From: Carbonactinospora thermoautotrophica
GTDB taxonomy: Bacteria; Actinomycetota; Actinomycetes; Streptomycetales; Carbonactinosporaceae
Length of the DNA: 64,000 bases
Assembly (NCBI RefSeq): GCF_001543895.1
Contig: NZ_JYIJ01000018.1
Coordinates: 186,001-250,000 of the forward strand
Reading direction: 5' to 3'
Shown here in pieces: positions 15,203 through 23,197 of the stretch (its first letter is position 1; every line of letters begins with the position of its first letter). Below the pieces are notes generated by a model that saw nothing but the letters and a program-made list of their open reading frames with translations, did no database searches and had not been told where the DNA came from. Position numbers and translations under genes: made by a program.

Positions 15203-16834
15203 ATGCCGCGCCCGGGACGCCCGATGCTGGCCCGGCTGCGGGTCCGCGGGTGGCTGCAGGTGCGCACCCCGCTGCACGTGGGCGGGGCGGAGCGGGACCC
15301 GAACGGGGACCTGCAGGTCGCGGTGAACGGCCGCGGCCAGCCCTACGTGCCCGGCACCAGCCTGGCCGGGGCGCTGCGCGCCTTCGCCGAGGGCGACCGG
15401 CCGCCCGCGGAGCGGCTCGACTCCCCCTGGGGGTACGTGATGCCCGGCACCCAGAAGGGGACCGCCAGCCGGGTGGTGGTCCAGGACGCGCTCATCACGA
15501 ACACTCCCAGCCTGGGCAAGGACGGTCTGCCGGACGACGTGCTCGACCCCGCCCAGCTGGAGACCCGGGTGTCGGTCGGGGTGGACCGGGTCAGCGGGAC
15601 CGCCGCGCACGGCTTCCTGCACGGGCGGCTCGTCGTGCCGCGCGGGGCGTACCTGCGGCTGGAACTCGACGTCGAGTCCACCCCGGACGACCTTGGGGAA
15701 GACCGGGTCTGGCTGGGACGGCTGTTGGGGGCGCTGGCCGAGGGCCGGGTGCGGTTGGGCGCGGCGAAGACCCGGGGCCTGGGCCGGGTGGAACTGCTCA
15801 CCGAGGCGTTGCAGATCCACGAGCAACGGTTCGACAACCGCGCCGGCCTGCTGGCCGCCCTGCACGGCGACGGCGGCCAGGCGTGGACGCTCACAGACCT
15901 GCGCCCAGACCAGGATCAGGCGGTGCGGCAGGCCCTGGGGATAGAAATCGGCTGGCGCCCGGCCGCGCCGGTCATGGTCCGCTCGGCCGTGGACGGTGTC
16001 GCCGTGGACGCGGTCCCGCTCACCAGCGCGACCAGCCCCACGCAGGTCGCGCCGGTCCTGCCGGGCAGCGCGCTGAAGGGCCGGCTGCGGGCCCAAGCGG
16101 AGCGGATCGAACGCACGGTGCGCGCGCTGGACGCGCCGACCGCCGGGGACGAGGCCGGGCCGGCCGAACGCAGCGCCGCCTTCCGCCGCCAGCTCGACCA
16201 GCTCGCGGCGGTGCGGGCCCTGTTCGGCGCCGCACCTGCCCCTCGCGCACGGGACACGACGTCGAACCCTGCCTCGGAGGAGGATTCCCGTGGGGTGGGC
16301 GCGGTCGCGGTCGACGACTGCTTCGCCACCTCGAGCATCCCAGCCGAGGTGTGGAACGCGGTGTACTGCGTGCCGGGCGACGACCCGCAGGCGGCGGGGG
16401 AGCCGCAAGGGCTGGACCCGGGTGCGCGCGAGGAGCTCGCCCGGTACGGGTTGGAGCAGGCCGACCACGTGGCGATCGACCGGTGGACCGGGGGTGCGGC
16501 GGAGGGCCGCCTGTACAGCGTGCTCGAACCGCACGGCCTCGCCTGGGAGCCGATCACCCTGACCGTGGACCTGGACCGGCTCGCCCGCCACCGGGACGTC
16601 TCCGCTGATGCGGCACTGGCCCTGTTGCTGCTCGTGCTGCGGGACCTCAAGGCCGGGCGGGTGCCGCTCGGCTACGCCACCAACCGGGGCCTGGGCGACA
16701 TCACCGTCGACGCCGTCACGCTCACTTTCCCCGACCAGCGAGGCCAGGTCGAGCTGGACGAGTTCCTGGCCTCGCCCGAGGCCGACCGCCTCACCGGCGC
16801 GTGGTGCGCCTACATCGACGGGAGCACCCCATGA
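15203..16834 (+). CDS. Double Cas7 (Cas7-2x / fused Csm3-like RAMP protein)
   Basis: 543 aa from the ATG that has GGGGAGG at proper spacing; an in-frame ATG at 15182 is less likely. Two Cas7 (Csm3-like) domains are joined head to tail. Domain 1 has LHVGGAERDPNGDLQVAV, where Asp36 is the candidate RNA-cleaving residue, PYVPGTSLAGALR, and the glycine-rich GAAKTRGLGRVEL near 186. Domain 2 has PVLPGSALKGRLRAQ near 288 and GYATNRGLGDITV near 490. Cas7 domains line the crRNA backbone and cut target RNA at 6-nt steps. The fusion corresponds to the Cas7-2x subunit of type III-Dv. Coupled to csx19 by an ATGA overlap. Confidence 0.82.
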   Translation: MPRPGRPMLARLRVRGWLQVRTPLHVGGAERDPNGDLQVAVNGRGQPYVPGTSLAGALRAFAEGDRPPAERLDSPWGYVMPGTQKGTASRVVVQDALITNTPSLGKDGLPDDVLDPAQLETRVSVGVDRVSGTAAHGFLHGRLVVPRGAYLRLELDVESTPDDLGEDRVWLGRLLGALAEGRVRLGAAKTRGLGRVELLTEALQIHEQRFDNRAGLLAALHGDGGQAWTLTDLRPDQDQAVRQALGIEIGWRPAAPVMVRSAVDGVAVDAVPLTSATSPTQVAPVLPGSALKGRLRAQAERIERTVRALDAPTAGDEAGPAERSAAFRRQLDQLAAVRALFGAAPAPRARDTTSNPASEEDSRGVGAVAVDDCFATSSIPAEVWNAVYCVPGDDPQAAGEPQGLDPGAREELARYGLEQADHVAIDRWTGGAAEGRLYSVLEPHGLAWEPITLTVDLDRLARHRDVSADAALALLLLVLRDLKAGRVPLGYATNRGLGDITVDAVTLTFPDQRGQVELDEFLASPEADRLTGAWCAYIDGSTP

Positions 16835-17430
16835 CTACCCCGACGACCACCCTGTACGCCCGGGCCGCGGACGGCATCGGCCTGCCGGACGCCCTGGCCC
16901 GTGCCGGTTTCCGCTCCGCCGTGGCGTTGCTGTCCACGCCGACCGCCCACACCGTCGCGCAGGTCCGCGACGGCGACTGCCGCACCCCCGCCGGCCCTTG
17001 CGACCTGGCCGAGGTGTTCGAGGCCCGGATCTTCAACCCCGAGATGGAGCTGCGCTGGCTGCACGAGGCGGGCGGGCTGGGCCGGGCGGTCGTCCTCGGC
17101 GAGGACGAGGCGGCGCTACCGGCGGCGTTCGGCGACCCGCTGGCGCCGCTCCACGCTATCGAGGTGCTCGCCGCGCACTACCTGCTGTGGGGTCGGCCCG
17201 TCGACGACACGCCTGAAGGGTGGACCACCCTGTACACCGCTCGCGTCGGGGTCCTGCGGGTGCCGGCCACGGTGTCCACCTCCGACCACCGGCTGCGGCT
17301 GGTGGCCCGCGAGTACGTCGTCGTCGAACCCCGGCACGGCAACGCCTATGTCGGCGAGGAACGCCTGCTCGGCTTGGAGGAGACGCCGGTGCCCGCTCCG
17401 GCCAGACAGGGGGAAGGCAGGACGCCATGA
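16831..17430 (+). CDS. csx19: Csx19 (type III-D subunit)
   Basis: 199 aa from the ATG overlapping the Cas7-2x stop. Features typical of Csx19: EARIFNPEMELRWLHEAG (about 64-81), YLLWGRP, LYTARVGVLRVP, RLRLVAREYV and the C-terminal GNAYVGEERLLGLEE. Csx19 marks type III-D loci; in III-Dv complexes it is a structural subunit. Its presence between the two large Cas7 genes fixes the subtype. Overlaps the next gene by ATGA. Confidence 0.82.
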   Translation: MTTPTTTLYARAADGIGLPDALARAGFRSAVALLSTPTAHTVAQVRDGDCRTPAGPCDLAEVFEARIFNPEMELRWLHEAGGLGRAVVLGEDEAALPAAFGDPLAPLHAIEVLAAHYLLWGRPVDDTPEGWTTLYTARVGVLRVPATVSTSDHRLRLVAREYVVVEPRHGNAYVGEERLLGLEETPVPAPARQGEGRTP

Positions 17431-19922
17431 GCGAGCAGACCCGCACCGGGGTGCTGGCCTGGGACGGTGACCGCAAGCGGCTGGTCATCGTCGAAGCCGG
17501 CGGCGGCAAGCCGCGCCCGGTCAGCAACCCCGACCGCGACCTGGCACCAGAGCTGCGGGCGCGGTTCGGCCCAGGCCTGGACGGGACGCGCGTCGACTTC
17601 ACCTGGCGCAAGGGCCAGCCACGCCAGATCCGCCCGGCCGGCGCCTCCGCCCCGGTACGCCCCGCCGCCCCCCGGCCCGTGGCCGCGGACAGCTTCCTCA
17701 ACCCCTACACATTCGTCCCCGCCCTCCCCCGCGACCACGCCGGCGGTGACCTCGCCGACGCCGTACCGATCGGCCACCACCGACTGGCCCCGCACCGGTG
17801 GAGCGGCCGCATCGGAGTGGTCCTCACCGTGGTCACCCCGCTGCTGGTCCTAGACACCGCCCGCGCCGACCGGGATCCCGCCACCGGGCACGCGACCTAC
17901 CCGGTGCTGCTGCGCGACGGCTCCCCACACCTGCCCGCCACCTCGGTCAAAGGCATGCTCCGCGCGGCGTACGAGGCGGTGACCAACTCCCGGCTGGGGG
18001 TTTTCACCGGCCACACCGACCGGCTCGCCTTCCGGATGCCGGCCGCCGACAGCCAGCGCATGGTCCCGGCCCGCATCAGCGACGACGGGACGAAGATCGT
18101 GCTGCTGCCCGGCGACACGCCCCCCGGCGGGCAGACGCGACCCAACCCGGTCCTGCACGCCGCCTGGCTGCCCCGCTACCGGGGCGCCTGCGTCACCTAC
18201 CCGGACAAGACCCTGCCCGGCCACGGGGACGAGGTGGAGGCCGAGGTCGAGCTGGTCCAGCACTACCGCTGGAACAAGTGGGCGAACCGGCACGAGGAGG
18301 ACTTCCAGGTGTGGCGGGTGCGGTCCCTGGCCCGCGCCGGACAGGCCCCGCCTGCCCCCACGGGCCAGCCGCCGCAGCCCCGACGCGCCGGCCGTTCGTA
18401 TTACGAGCCGACGGGGCGGACCAAGCGGATCCGCGGGTGGGTCTTCGTGACCAACCGCAACATCAACCGCAAGCACGATGAGCGGATCTTCTTCACCGGT
18501 GAGGAGCCCGAGCGGATCCACGAGCTGACCGGCGAGCTGCGCGCCCAGTGGGAGAACCTCATCCGCGACTACCGGGCCGCCCACCGCGAGGCCGAGATCT
18601 GGGAACGCCCCGGCAAGAACGGCGTGGTCAGGCCCGACGAGTACATCGACGACAGGCCCGGCCGCACGGCGTGGAGCCCTCACCTGTACGACGAGGGCTA
18701 TCTCGCCCTCAAGCCCGGCGACCTGTGCTATGCCCACGTGAACGACACCGGGGAGATCGAGGGCCTGTACCCGGTCGCGGTGTCCCGCCGCCTGTTCCGC
18801 GCCGCGCCGGAGGACTTGCTGCACCCCACCCTGCGCCCCGCGACCAGCCTCGCCGAGCTGTCCCCGGCCGATCGGGTGTTCGGCTGGGTGGCGCCGTCCG
18901 GCCCCGGTTCCTATCGGGGTCACCTGCGCGTCGGGCCGGTCACCTGCGACCAGGGGCCGGAGGCGGTCGCCGACTTCGGCGCCGACGGGGTGCCGCTGGC
19001 GATCCTCGGCCAGCCCAAACCGCAGCAGGGCCGCTTCTACCTCGCCCACAGCGCGCAGGCCCCGGACCGCCCGCTGTCACCCGGGCTCGGCAAGGACCGC
19101 TGGTACACCGAGGGCCAGGCCCTGCGCGGGCGCAAGGTGTACCGGCACCACGCCGGACTGCCCGAAGGCTACTGGGCAGACCCCACCGAGGACCGCACCC
19201 AACAGCTCACCGGCGGCCGCTACCAGGAGTACCGCCGGCCCCGCCAGGGCACCGAGAAGGGCGAACTCACCCCCGATGGGCGCGCTTTCGTCACCGACCC
19301 GGAGAAGGAACAGCGCGACGACCAGAACCGCTCGATCCGCGGCTGGATCCAACCCGGCACGACGTTCCGCTTCACCCTTGAGGTCGACAACCTCAGCGCA
19401 GTGGAACTCGGGGCCCTGGCCTGGCTGCTGCGACTACCCGAGGGGCACTACCACCGGCTCGGCTACGGCAAGCCGCTCGGATTCGGCAGCGTACGCCTCG
19501 ACATCGACCCAGCCCGCACCGACCTGCGCAGCGGCGAACAGTGGACCGCCTACTACCGCACGCTGCGCCCCGACACCAGCCCCAGCGCCGAGCACGCGGG
19601 CGAACACGCCTCGACGATCCTCGACCAGGCGCGCCACGCCTTCGAACAGGCCGCCGCCGGCGGCCAGCCGGTGAACCAGACACCCCACCTCGCGGCGTTC
19701 CTCGCCGCGGCCCAGGGCAGGCCGGGGGTGGCCGTGCACTACCCGCGCGTACGACCTGAAGGCATGCCCGAGGACGTCCCCGTGCCGCCCGACCCGCGCG
19801 GCCAGTCGTTCTCCTGGTTCGTCGAGAACGAGCGGCAAGAGCGCCGCCGGATCCGCACCGACCGCGGACTGAGCCTGCCCGCCGGAAACGAACCCCTACC
19901 CATCTACCCAGACAGCCGCTGA
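17427..19922 (+). CDS. TIGR03986-family RAMP protein (Cas7 with insertion)
   Basis: 831 aa. An N-terminal OB-like segment (TRTGVLAWDGDRKRLVIVEA) precedes the family signature NPYTFVPALPR (about 92-102) and the RAMP block LPATSVKGMLRAAYEA (about 168-183). A long insertion fills the middle, and the C-terminal RAMP end is HYHRLGYGKPLGFGSVRLDI (about 672-691). This corresponds to the Cas7-insertion subunit of III-Dv-like complexes. Expected to bind crRNA/target near one end of the complex. Starts inside the csx19 stop. An S-4TM gene follows after 48 bp. Confidence 0.82.
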   Translation: MSEQTRTGVLAWDGDRKRLVIVEAGGGKPRPVSNPDRDLAPELRARFGPGLDGTRVDFTWRKGQPRQIRPAGASAPVRPAAPRPVAADSFLNPYTFVPALPRDHAGGDLADAVPIGHHRLAPHRWSGRIGVVLTVVTPLLVLDTARADRDPATGHATYPVLLRDGSPHLPATSVKGMLRAAYEAVTNSRLGVFTGHTDRLAFRMPAADSQRMVPARISDDGTKIVLLPGDTPPGGQTRPNPVLHAAWLPRYRGACVTYPDKTLPGHGDEVEAEVELVQHYRWNKWANRHEEDFQVWRVRSLARAGQAPPAPTGQPPQPRRAGRSYYEPTGRTKRIRGWVFVTNRNINRKHDERIFFTGEEPERIHELTGELRAQWENLIRDYRAAHREAEIWERPGKNGVVRPDEYIDDRPGRTAWSPHLYDEGYLALKPGDLCYAHVNDTGEIEGLYPVAVSRRLFRAAPEDLLHPTLRPATSLAELSPADRVFGWVAPSGPGSYRGHLRVGPVTCDQGPEAVADFGADGVPLAILGQPKPQQGRFYLAHSAQAPDRPLSPGLGKDRWYTEGQALRGRKVYRHHAGLPEGYWADPTEDRTQQLTGGRYQEYRRPRQGTEKGELTPDGRAFVTDPEKEQRDDQNRSIRGWIQPGTTFRFTLEVDNLSAVELGALAWLLRLPEGHYHRLGYGKPLGFGSVRLDIDPARTDLRSGEQWTAYYRTLRPDTSPSAEHAGEHASTILDQARHAFEQAAAGGQPVNQTPHLAAFLAAAQGRPGVAVHYPRVRPEGMPEDVPVPPDPRGQSFSWFVENERQERRRIRTDRGLSLPAGNEPLPIYPDSR

Positions 19923-19970
19923 CCCCGTTCTCTGGACCCGACACGCCGTCTGCGATCACCAGTTAAGGCC

Positions 19971-20906
19971 ATGACCACTACCGATCCCGACCCCGCCCCC
20001 GTTCTCGGCCAGCCGCACCGAATCTGCCAGCGGCAGAACGAGACCCGCTTTCGGGAGATGCTCGCCGCCTACAGTTACCGGTACCGCGTCGCCAGCGTCT
20101 ACCGGCGCCTGCGGGTCACCGGCACCATCGCCCTCGCCGCCCTCGCCCCCGTCTTCAGCGTCCTCTGGCCGCAGGCCGCCCCCACCCTCGGCGCCGTCGC
20201 CGCCTTGTGGCTCGTCCTGGGCCGCACCCTGCTCGACGCCGCCGAACAAGCCCACATCGACCGCGCCGCCCGCATCCAGGAATACTTCGACACCCACCTG
20301 TTCGGCCTGCCCTGGAACCCCGACCTCGGCCGGGAAGAACTCGTCTGCGAGGACATCGCCACCGACGCCCGCCGTGGCCCCCGCCCCGACTCCGACCGCT
20401 ACCAGGACTGGTACGACGACGACGGCGCCACCCCCTGGCCCCTCGATGTTCTCCTGTGCCAGTACCAGAACGCTGCCTGGGGGCGACGCAACCACCAGGC
20501 CTACGTGCCCTGGCTCGCCGCCGCCGGCGCCGCTGTCTTCCTCCTCGGCCTGGCCCTCGCGATCACCCGCCACATGTCCGTCTCCACCTACCTGGTGCAG
20601 CTGCTCCTGCCCACAAGTCCAGCTCTGCTCGACCTGGCCTTGCTCGCCCGCGACCACAAGCGCCACGCCACCGCCAAGCAACGGGTCGAGGACGACATCA
20701 ACAACCTGCTCAACCGCTACCTCACCGGGGAACAAGTCACAGCCACCGACTGCCGGAAAATCCAGGATGCGATCTACCGGCTACGCCGCACCGGGCCACG
20801 CATCCCCCACTGGTTCTACCGGAGCCAGCGCCAGAAAGACACACGCGCGACCGCGGCGAGCATCCAGCAACTACGTGACCGCATCAAAGCCAAGACCGCG
20901 AACTAG
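19971..20906 (+). CDS. S-4TM family putative pore-forming effector
   Basis: 311 aa, ATG after AAGG. Four membrane segments in two pairs: about 47-63 and 67-84 (GTIALAALAPVFSVLWP; LGAVAALWLVLGRTLLD), then about 177-197 and 202-222 (WLAAAGAAVFLLGLALAIT; YLVQLLLPTSPALLDLALL). Between them are family motifs: AARIQEYFDTHLFGLPWNP, YQDWYDDD and LLCQYQNAAWGRR. S-4TM proteins are predicted pore-forming effectors of nucleotide-signal defence systems. There is no CARF or SAVED domain, so how it senses a signal is unclear. Placement directly after the type III operon, before the right leader-repeat unit, suggests it is the membrane-active arm of this system. Confidence 0.85.
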   Translation: MTTTDPDPAPVLGQPHRICQRQNETRFREMLAAYSYRYRVASVYRRLRVTGTIALAALAPVFSVLWPQAAPTLGAVAALWLVLGRTLLDAAEQAHIDRAARIQEYFDTHLFGLPWNPDLGREELVCEDIATDARRGPRPDSDRYQDWYDDDGATPWPLDVLLCQYQNAAWGRRNHQAYVPWLAAAGAAVFLLGLALAITRHMSVSTYLVQLLLPTSPALLDLALLARDHKRHATAKQRVEDDINNLLNRYLTGEQVTATDCRKIQDAIYRLRRTGPRIPHWFYRSQRQKDTRATAASIQQLRDRIKAKTAN

Positions 20907-21031
20907 ACCTACCACCGAACCCGCTCCCAGCGAGGAAGGCCAGCTGCGCGCGACCACATCCGCGCAGCTCAACGGCGGTTCGACAACCATGTGTGAGGCG
21001 GGTCACCATGACGGGCCGCCCTCGGAAAAGG

Positions 21032-21204
21032 AGGTGCGCACGATGATCTTCATCGCCGCGGCTCAGGGCCGCCGAAAACGGCGAAGGGTTTCCGCTGACC
21101 GCCCGCACGAGAGGGCATAGAAACGCATGACGTTTGCAGAAGTAGCACACGTCGTCTGAGCCGGGACGGTTCCATTGACCGCCCGCACGAGAGGGGATTT
21201 CGCA
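21032..21204 (+). CRISPR. Right leader and two-repeat CRISPR array
   Basis: Leader segment 21032-21087, repeat 1 at 21088-21124 (ending CATAGAAAC), one 43-nt spacer (21125-21167) and a terminal degenerate repeat (21168-21204) that keeps TGACCGCCCGCACGAGAGGG but loses the GAAAC end. Only one spacer is present. The leader holds a 25-codon frame with an AAAAGGAGGT ribosome site (21043-21120) that stops within the repeat. Confidence 0.85.
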
Positions 21205-21206
21205 CG

Positions 21207-21368
21207 GTTTCCGTGCGCCTCGATGGGCTTGGCGAGCTTGGCCTTCTCGACGGTGTGCTTCCACCCCGGGTGGGGCTTGACGCTGACGGAGGCCAGCGGC
21301 TGCTCGGCCGGGAAAAGCACCTCAAGCTTGATCGTGCTCGCGTTCGGGCGCTCGTTGGGCACCCGGAA
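21207..21368 (-). pseudogene. Fragment of a ycnI (DUF1775) gene
   Basis: The minus strand encodes FRVPNERPNASTIKLEVLF, then PAEQPLASVSVKPHPGW and AKLAKPIEAHGN, which matches the middle of actinobacterial YcnI-like copper-related secreted proteins. Both ends are missing: upstream there is no signal peptide half, and downstream the frame runs into the terminal CRISPR repeat. About 54 codons survive. It marks a recombination junction at the right edge of the CRISPR locus. Confidence 0.7.
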
Positions 21369-21432
21369 TGATCGGAGAGGGTGCCCGTAGCGAGAGCAGC
21401 CGACAACGAGGCGGGCGCGCCGGCTCCGGGCC

Positions 21433-21482
21433 CGTCGGGTGTGCGTGTCGTCACACGCGTGTGACGACACGCACACCCGACG
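21433..21482. repeat. 50-bp perfect palindrome, copy 2 of 3
   Basis: Two 25-nt arms, identical to 54066-54115 over all 50 bp. Flanking GGCTCCGG upstream also occurs beside copy 1. It lies 75 bp past the stop of the PPOX gene (minus strand). Confidence 0.9.
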
Positions 21483-21557
21483 CCATGTGGCCGCCCGGCG
21501 TACGGCGGCCGGCGGAGCGGTGTGTGGCGGATGCGGGGTTCGAGCCCGCGCCAGGCC

Positions 21558-21953
21558 TCAGCCCATGACCGCCCTGGCGGTCGGGGTTATCCGGACGATG
21601 ACGCGTTCCTCGCCGGGCTGGCGGTACGGGTAGGTGTCGACGCCCAGGTACTTCTTGGCCAGCGCGTCGATGTGCTCGTCGGCCCCCTCCTCGATCAGCT
21701 CGGCCCGGCCCCGGATGGCCAGCATCTTGTAGGGGTTCGCGTCGTCGGTCAGCGAGACCGCCACGTTCGGGTTCCGGGTCAGGTTGCGGTGCTTGACCCG
21801 GCCCTTCGCGGTGTTGAACAGCACCGCCTCGCCGTCGGTGTCGATCCACACCGGGGTGACTTGGGGCGTGCCGTCCGGCATGACGGTGGCCACGTGGGCG
21901 AACACCGGCTTGCGCAGCAGCTCGATGTCCTCGTCGCTGAGCCGTACTGCCAC
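21558..21953 (-). CDS. PPOX-class (split beta-barrel) F420/FMN-dependent oxidoreductase
   Basis: 131 aa. The protein shows the pyridoxamine-phosphate-oxidase-like barrel: FAHVATVMPDGTPQVTPVWI, AVLFNTAKGRVKHRNLTRNP, NVAVSLTDDANPYKMLAIRG and a C-terminal VIVRITPTARAVMG. These short actinobacterial proteins are usually F420H2-dependent reductases (FDOR-B) and act in the cytosol on unknown substrates. The KGRVKHRNL segment is typical of phosphate contacts. It is a single-gene unit with the palindrome at its 3' side. The cofactor (F420 or FMN) cannot be settled from sequence alone. Confidence 0.85.
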   Translation of the reverse strand: MAVRLSDEDIELLRKPVFAHVATVMPDGTPQVTPVWIDTDGEAVLFNTAKGRVKHRNLTRNPNVAVSLTDDANPYKMLAIRGRAELIEEGADEHIDALAKKYLGVDTYPYRQPGEERVIVRITPTARAVMG

Positions 21954-22088
21954 CTGGTACCTCCATAAGTGTTGGGCGCCGGTGCCGGCTGCTCGCCGAA
22001 CCGGCGGCGCTCTGATTCCCGTCCTAATCGTTCCCGGTCATGGTCACCGCCACTCCGCGTACGCCACCGCGGTAGCGCCGCCGACCCC

Positions 22089-23111
22089 TCAGGTGTCGGG
22101 CGGGTCCTGCCCGGCGGCGGGGCGCAGCTCCGCCAGCGGCTGGGTCACCACGCCCGTGCCGGCGAGGTCGCGGGCGAGCAGGCAGGCGTTGGTGACGGCC
22201 CGCGCCCGGGCCGCCCCGTGCACGATCACCACGGTCTGGGACAGGCCCAGGAGAGCGGCGCCGCCGTAGGTGTCCGGGTCGAAGCGGCTCGCCAGCCGGC
22301 GCAGCCGTCCGCGGTGCGGCAGGGCGGCGAGCCGGGCGACGGGGTGGGCGGTCAGCGCGTCGCGGATCTCGGTGACCGCGAACCGTAGCGCGCCCTCCAG
22401 CGACTTCAGCACCACGTTGCCGGTGAACCCGTCGGTGACCACCACGTCGGCGGCCCCGGCGAGCAGGTCGCCGCCCTCCACGTTGCCGACGAACCGCACC
22501 GGCGCCGCGGCGAGGTGCGCGTGCGCCCGCCGGGCCAGCCGGTTGCCCTTCTCCGGCTCCGCCCCGATCGACAGCAGGCCCACCCGGGGATCGGCCACAC
22601 CCAGGGTGGCGCCCGCGTAGGCCGTGCCGAGCAGCGCGAACTGGACGAGCATGGCGGGGCTCGGGTCGGCCGTGGCGCCCACGTCGAGGAGCACCATCGG
22701 AGACGGCCGGGTGGGCAGTATCACGGCGATCGCCGGGCGCAGCACTCCGGGCGCGGTGCCCAGCCGCCGGGTCGCCGCCGCGACGACCGCGCTGGTGGAG
22801 CCGGCGGACACCAGCGCCTGGGCCTGGCCGGAGCGCACCAGCTCGCAGCCGATCGCCACGCTGGATCGGGTGCGCCGCCAGGCGGAGAGGGCGCCTTCGT
22901 GCATCCGCACCTCCTGGTCGGCGGGCACGACCTCCACCTGCCCGTCGACCCCGTGGATGGTGAGCAGCCGGCGCACCTCGGGCTCCTTGCCGACGAGGAC
23001 GATCTCCAGCCCGTGGTCGCGGGCCGCCGCGACCGCTCCGGCCACGATCTCCGCGGGGGCGTGGTCGCCGCCCATGGCGTCCACCGCCACCCGTACCCGT
23101 TGCTCAGGCAT
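22089..23111 (-). CDS. plsX: Phosphate acyltransferase PlsX
   Basis: 340 aa from the ATG giving MPEQRVRVAVDAMGGDHAP. PlsX converts acyl-ACP to acyl phosphate, the donor for PlsY in phospholipid synthesis, and acts at the inner membrane surface. Motifs: VDAMGGDHAPAEIVAG at the start, SAGSTSAVV, LLDVGATAD, GNVEGGDLLAGAADVVVTDG and GFTGNVVLKSLEG. It is not beside rpmF/rnc as in many bacteria but between single genes. It is about 3-9 kb from the accACD/fab genes that supply acyl-ACP. Confidence 0.93.
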   Translation of the reverse strand: MPEQRVRVAVDAMGGDHAPAEIVAGAVAAARDHGLEIVLVGKEPEVRRLLTIHGVDGQVEVVPADQEVRMHEGALSAWRRTRSSVAIGCELVRSGQAQALVSAGSTSAVVAAATRRLGTAPGVLRPAIAVILPTRPSPMVLLDVGATADPSPAMLVQFALLGTAYAGATLGVADPRVGLLSIGAEPEKGNRLARRAHAHLAAAPVRFVGNVEGGDLLAGAADVVVTDGFTGNVVLKSLEGALRFAVTEIRDALTAHPVARLAALPHRGRLRRLASRFDPDTYGGAALLGLSQTVVIVHGAARARAVTNACLLARDLAGTGVVTQPLAELRPAAGQDPPDT

Positions 23112-23197
23112 CCGACCCTGCCGCATCCGGCCACGATACGTACCTCGGCGCGAGTGGGCGCACCGCAGGCGGCGCCCGGCCGGGCCGCTCACGGTCG

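Noticed and set aside
21525-21555. tRNA-like T-loop (GGGTTCGAGCCC) near the right edge of the CRISPR region, possible attachment site
   Set aside because: No acceptor or anticodon arms can be built around it and the T-stem register is off; it overlaps the PPOX 3' region. No integrase gene is in the window.
9704-21557. Adaptation genes (cas1, cas2) or a reverse transcriptase near the CRISPR locus
   Set aside because: All coding regions here are explained by cas6, the effector operon and the S-4TM gene; none resembles Cas1, Cas2 or RT.
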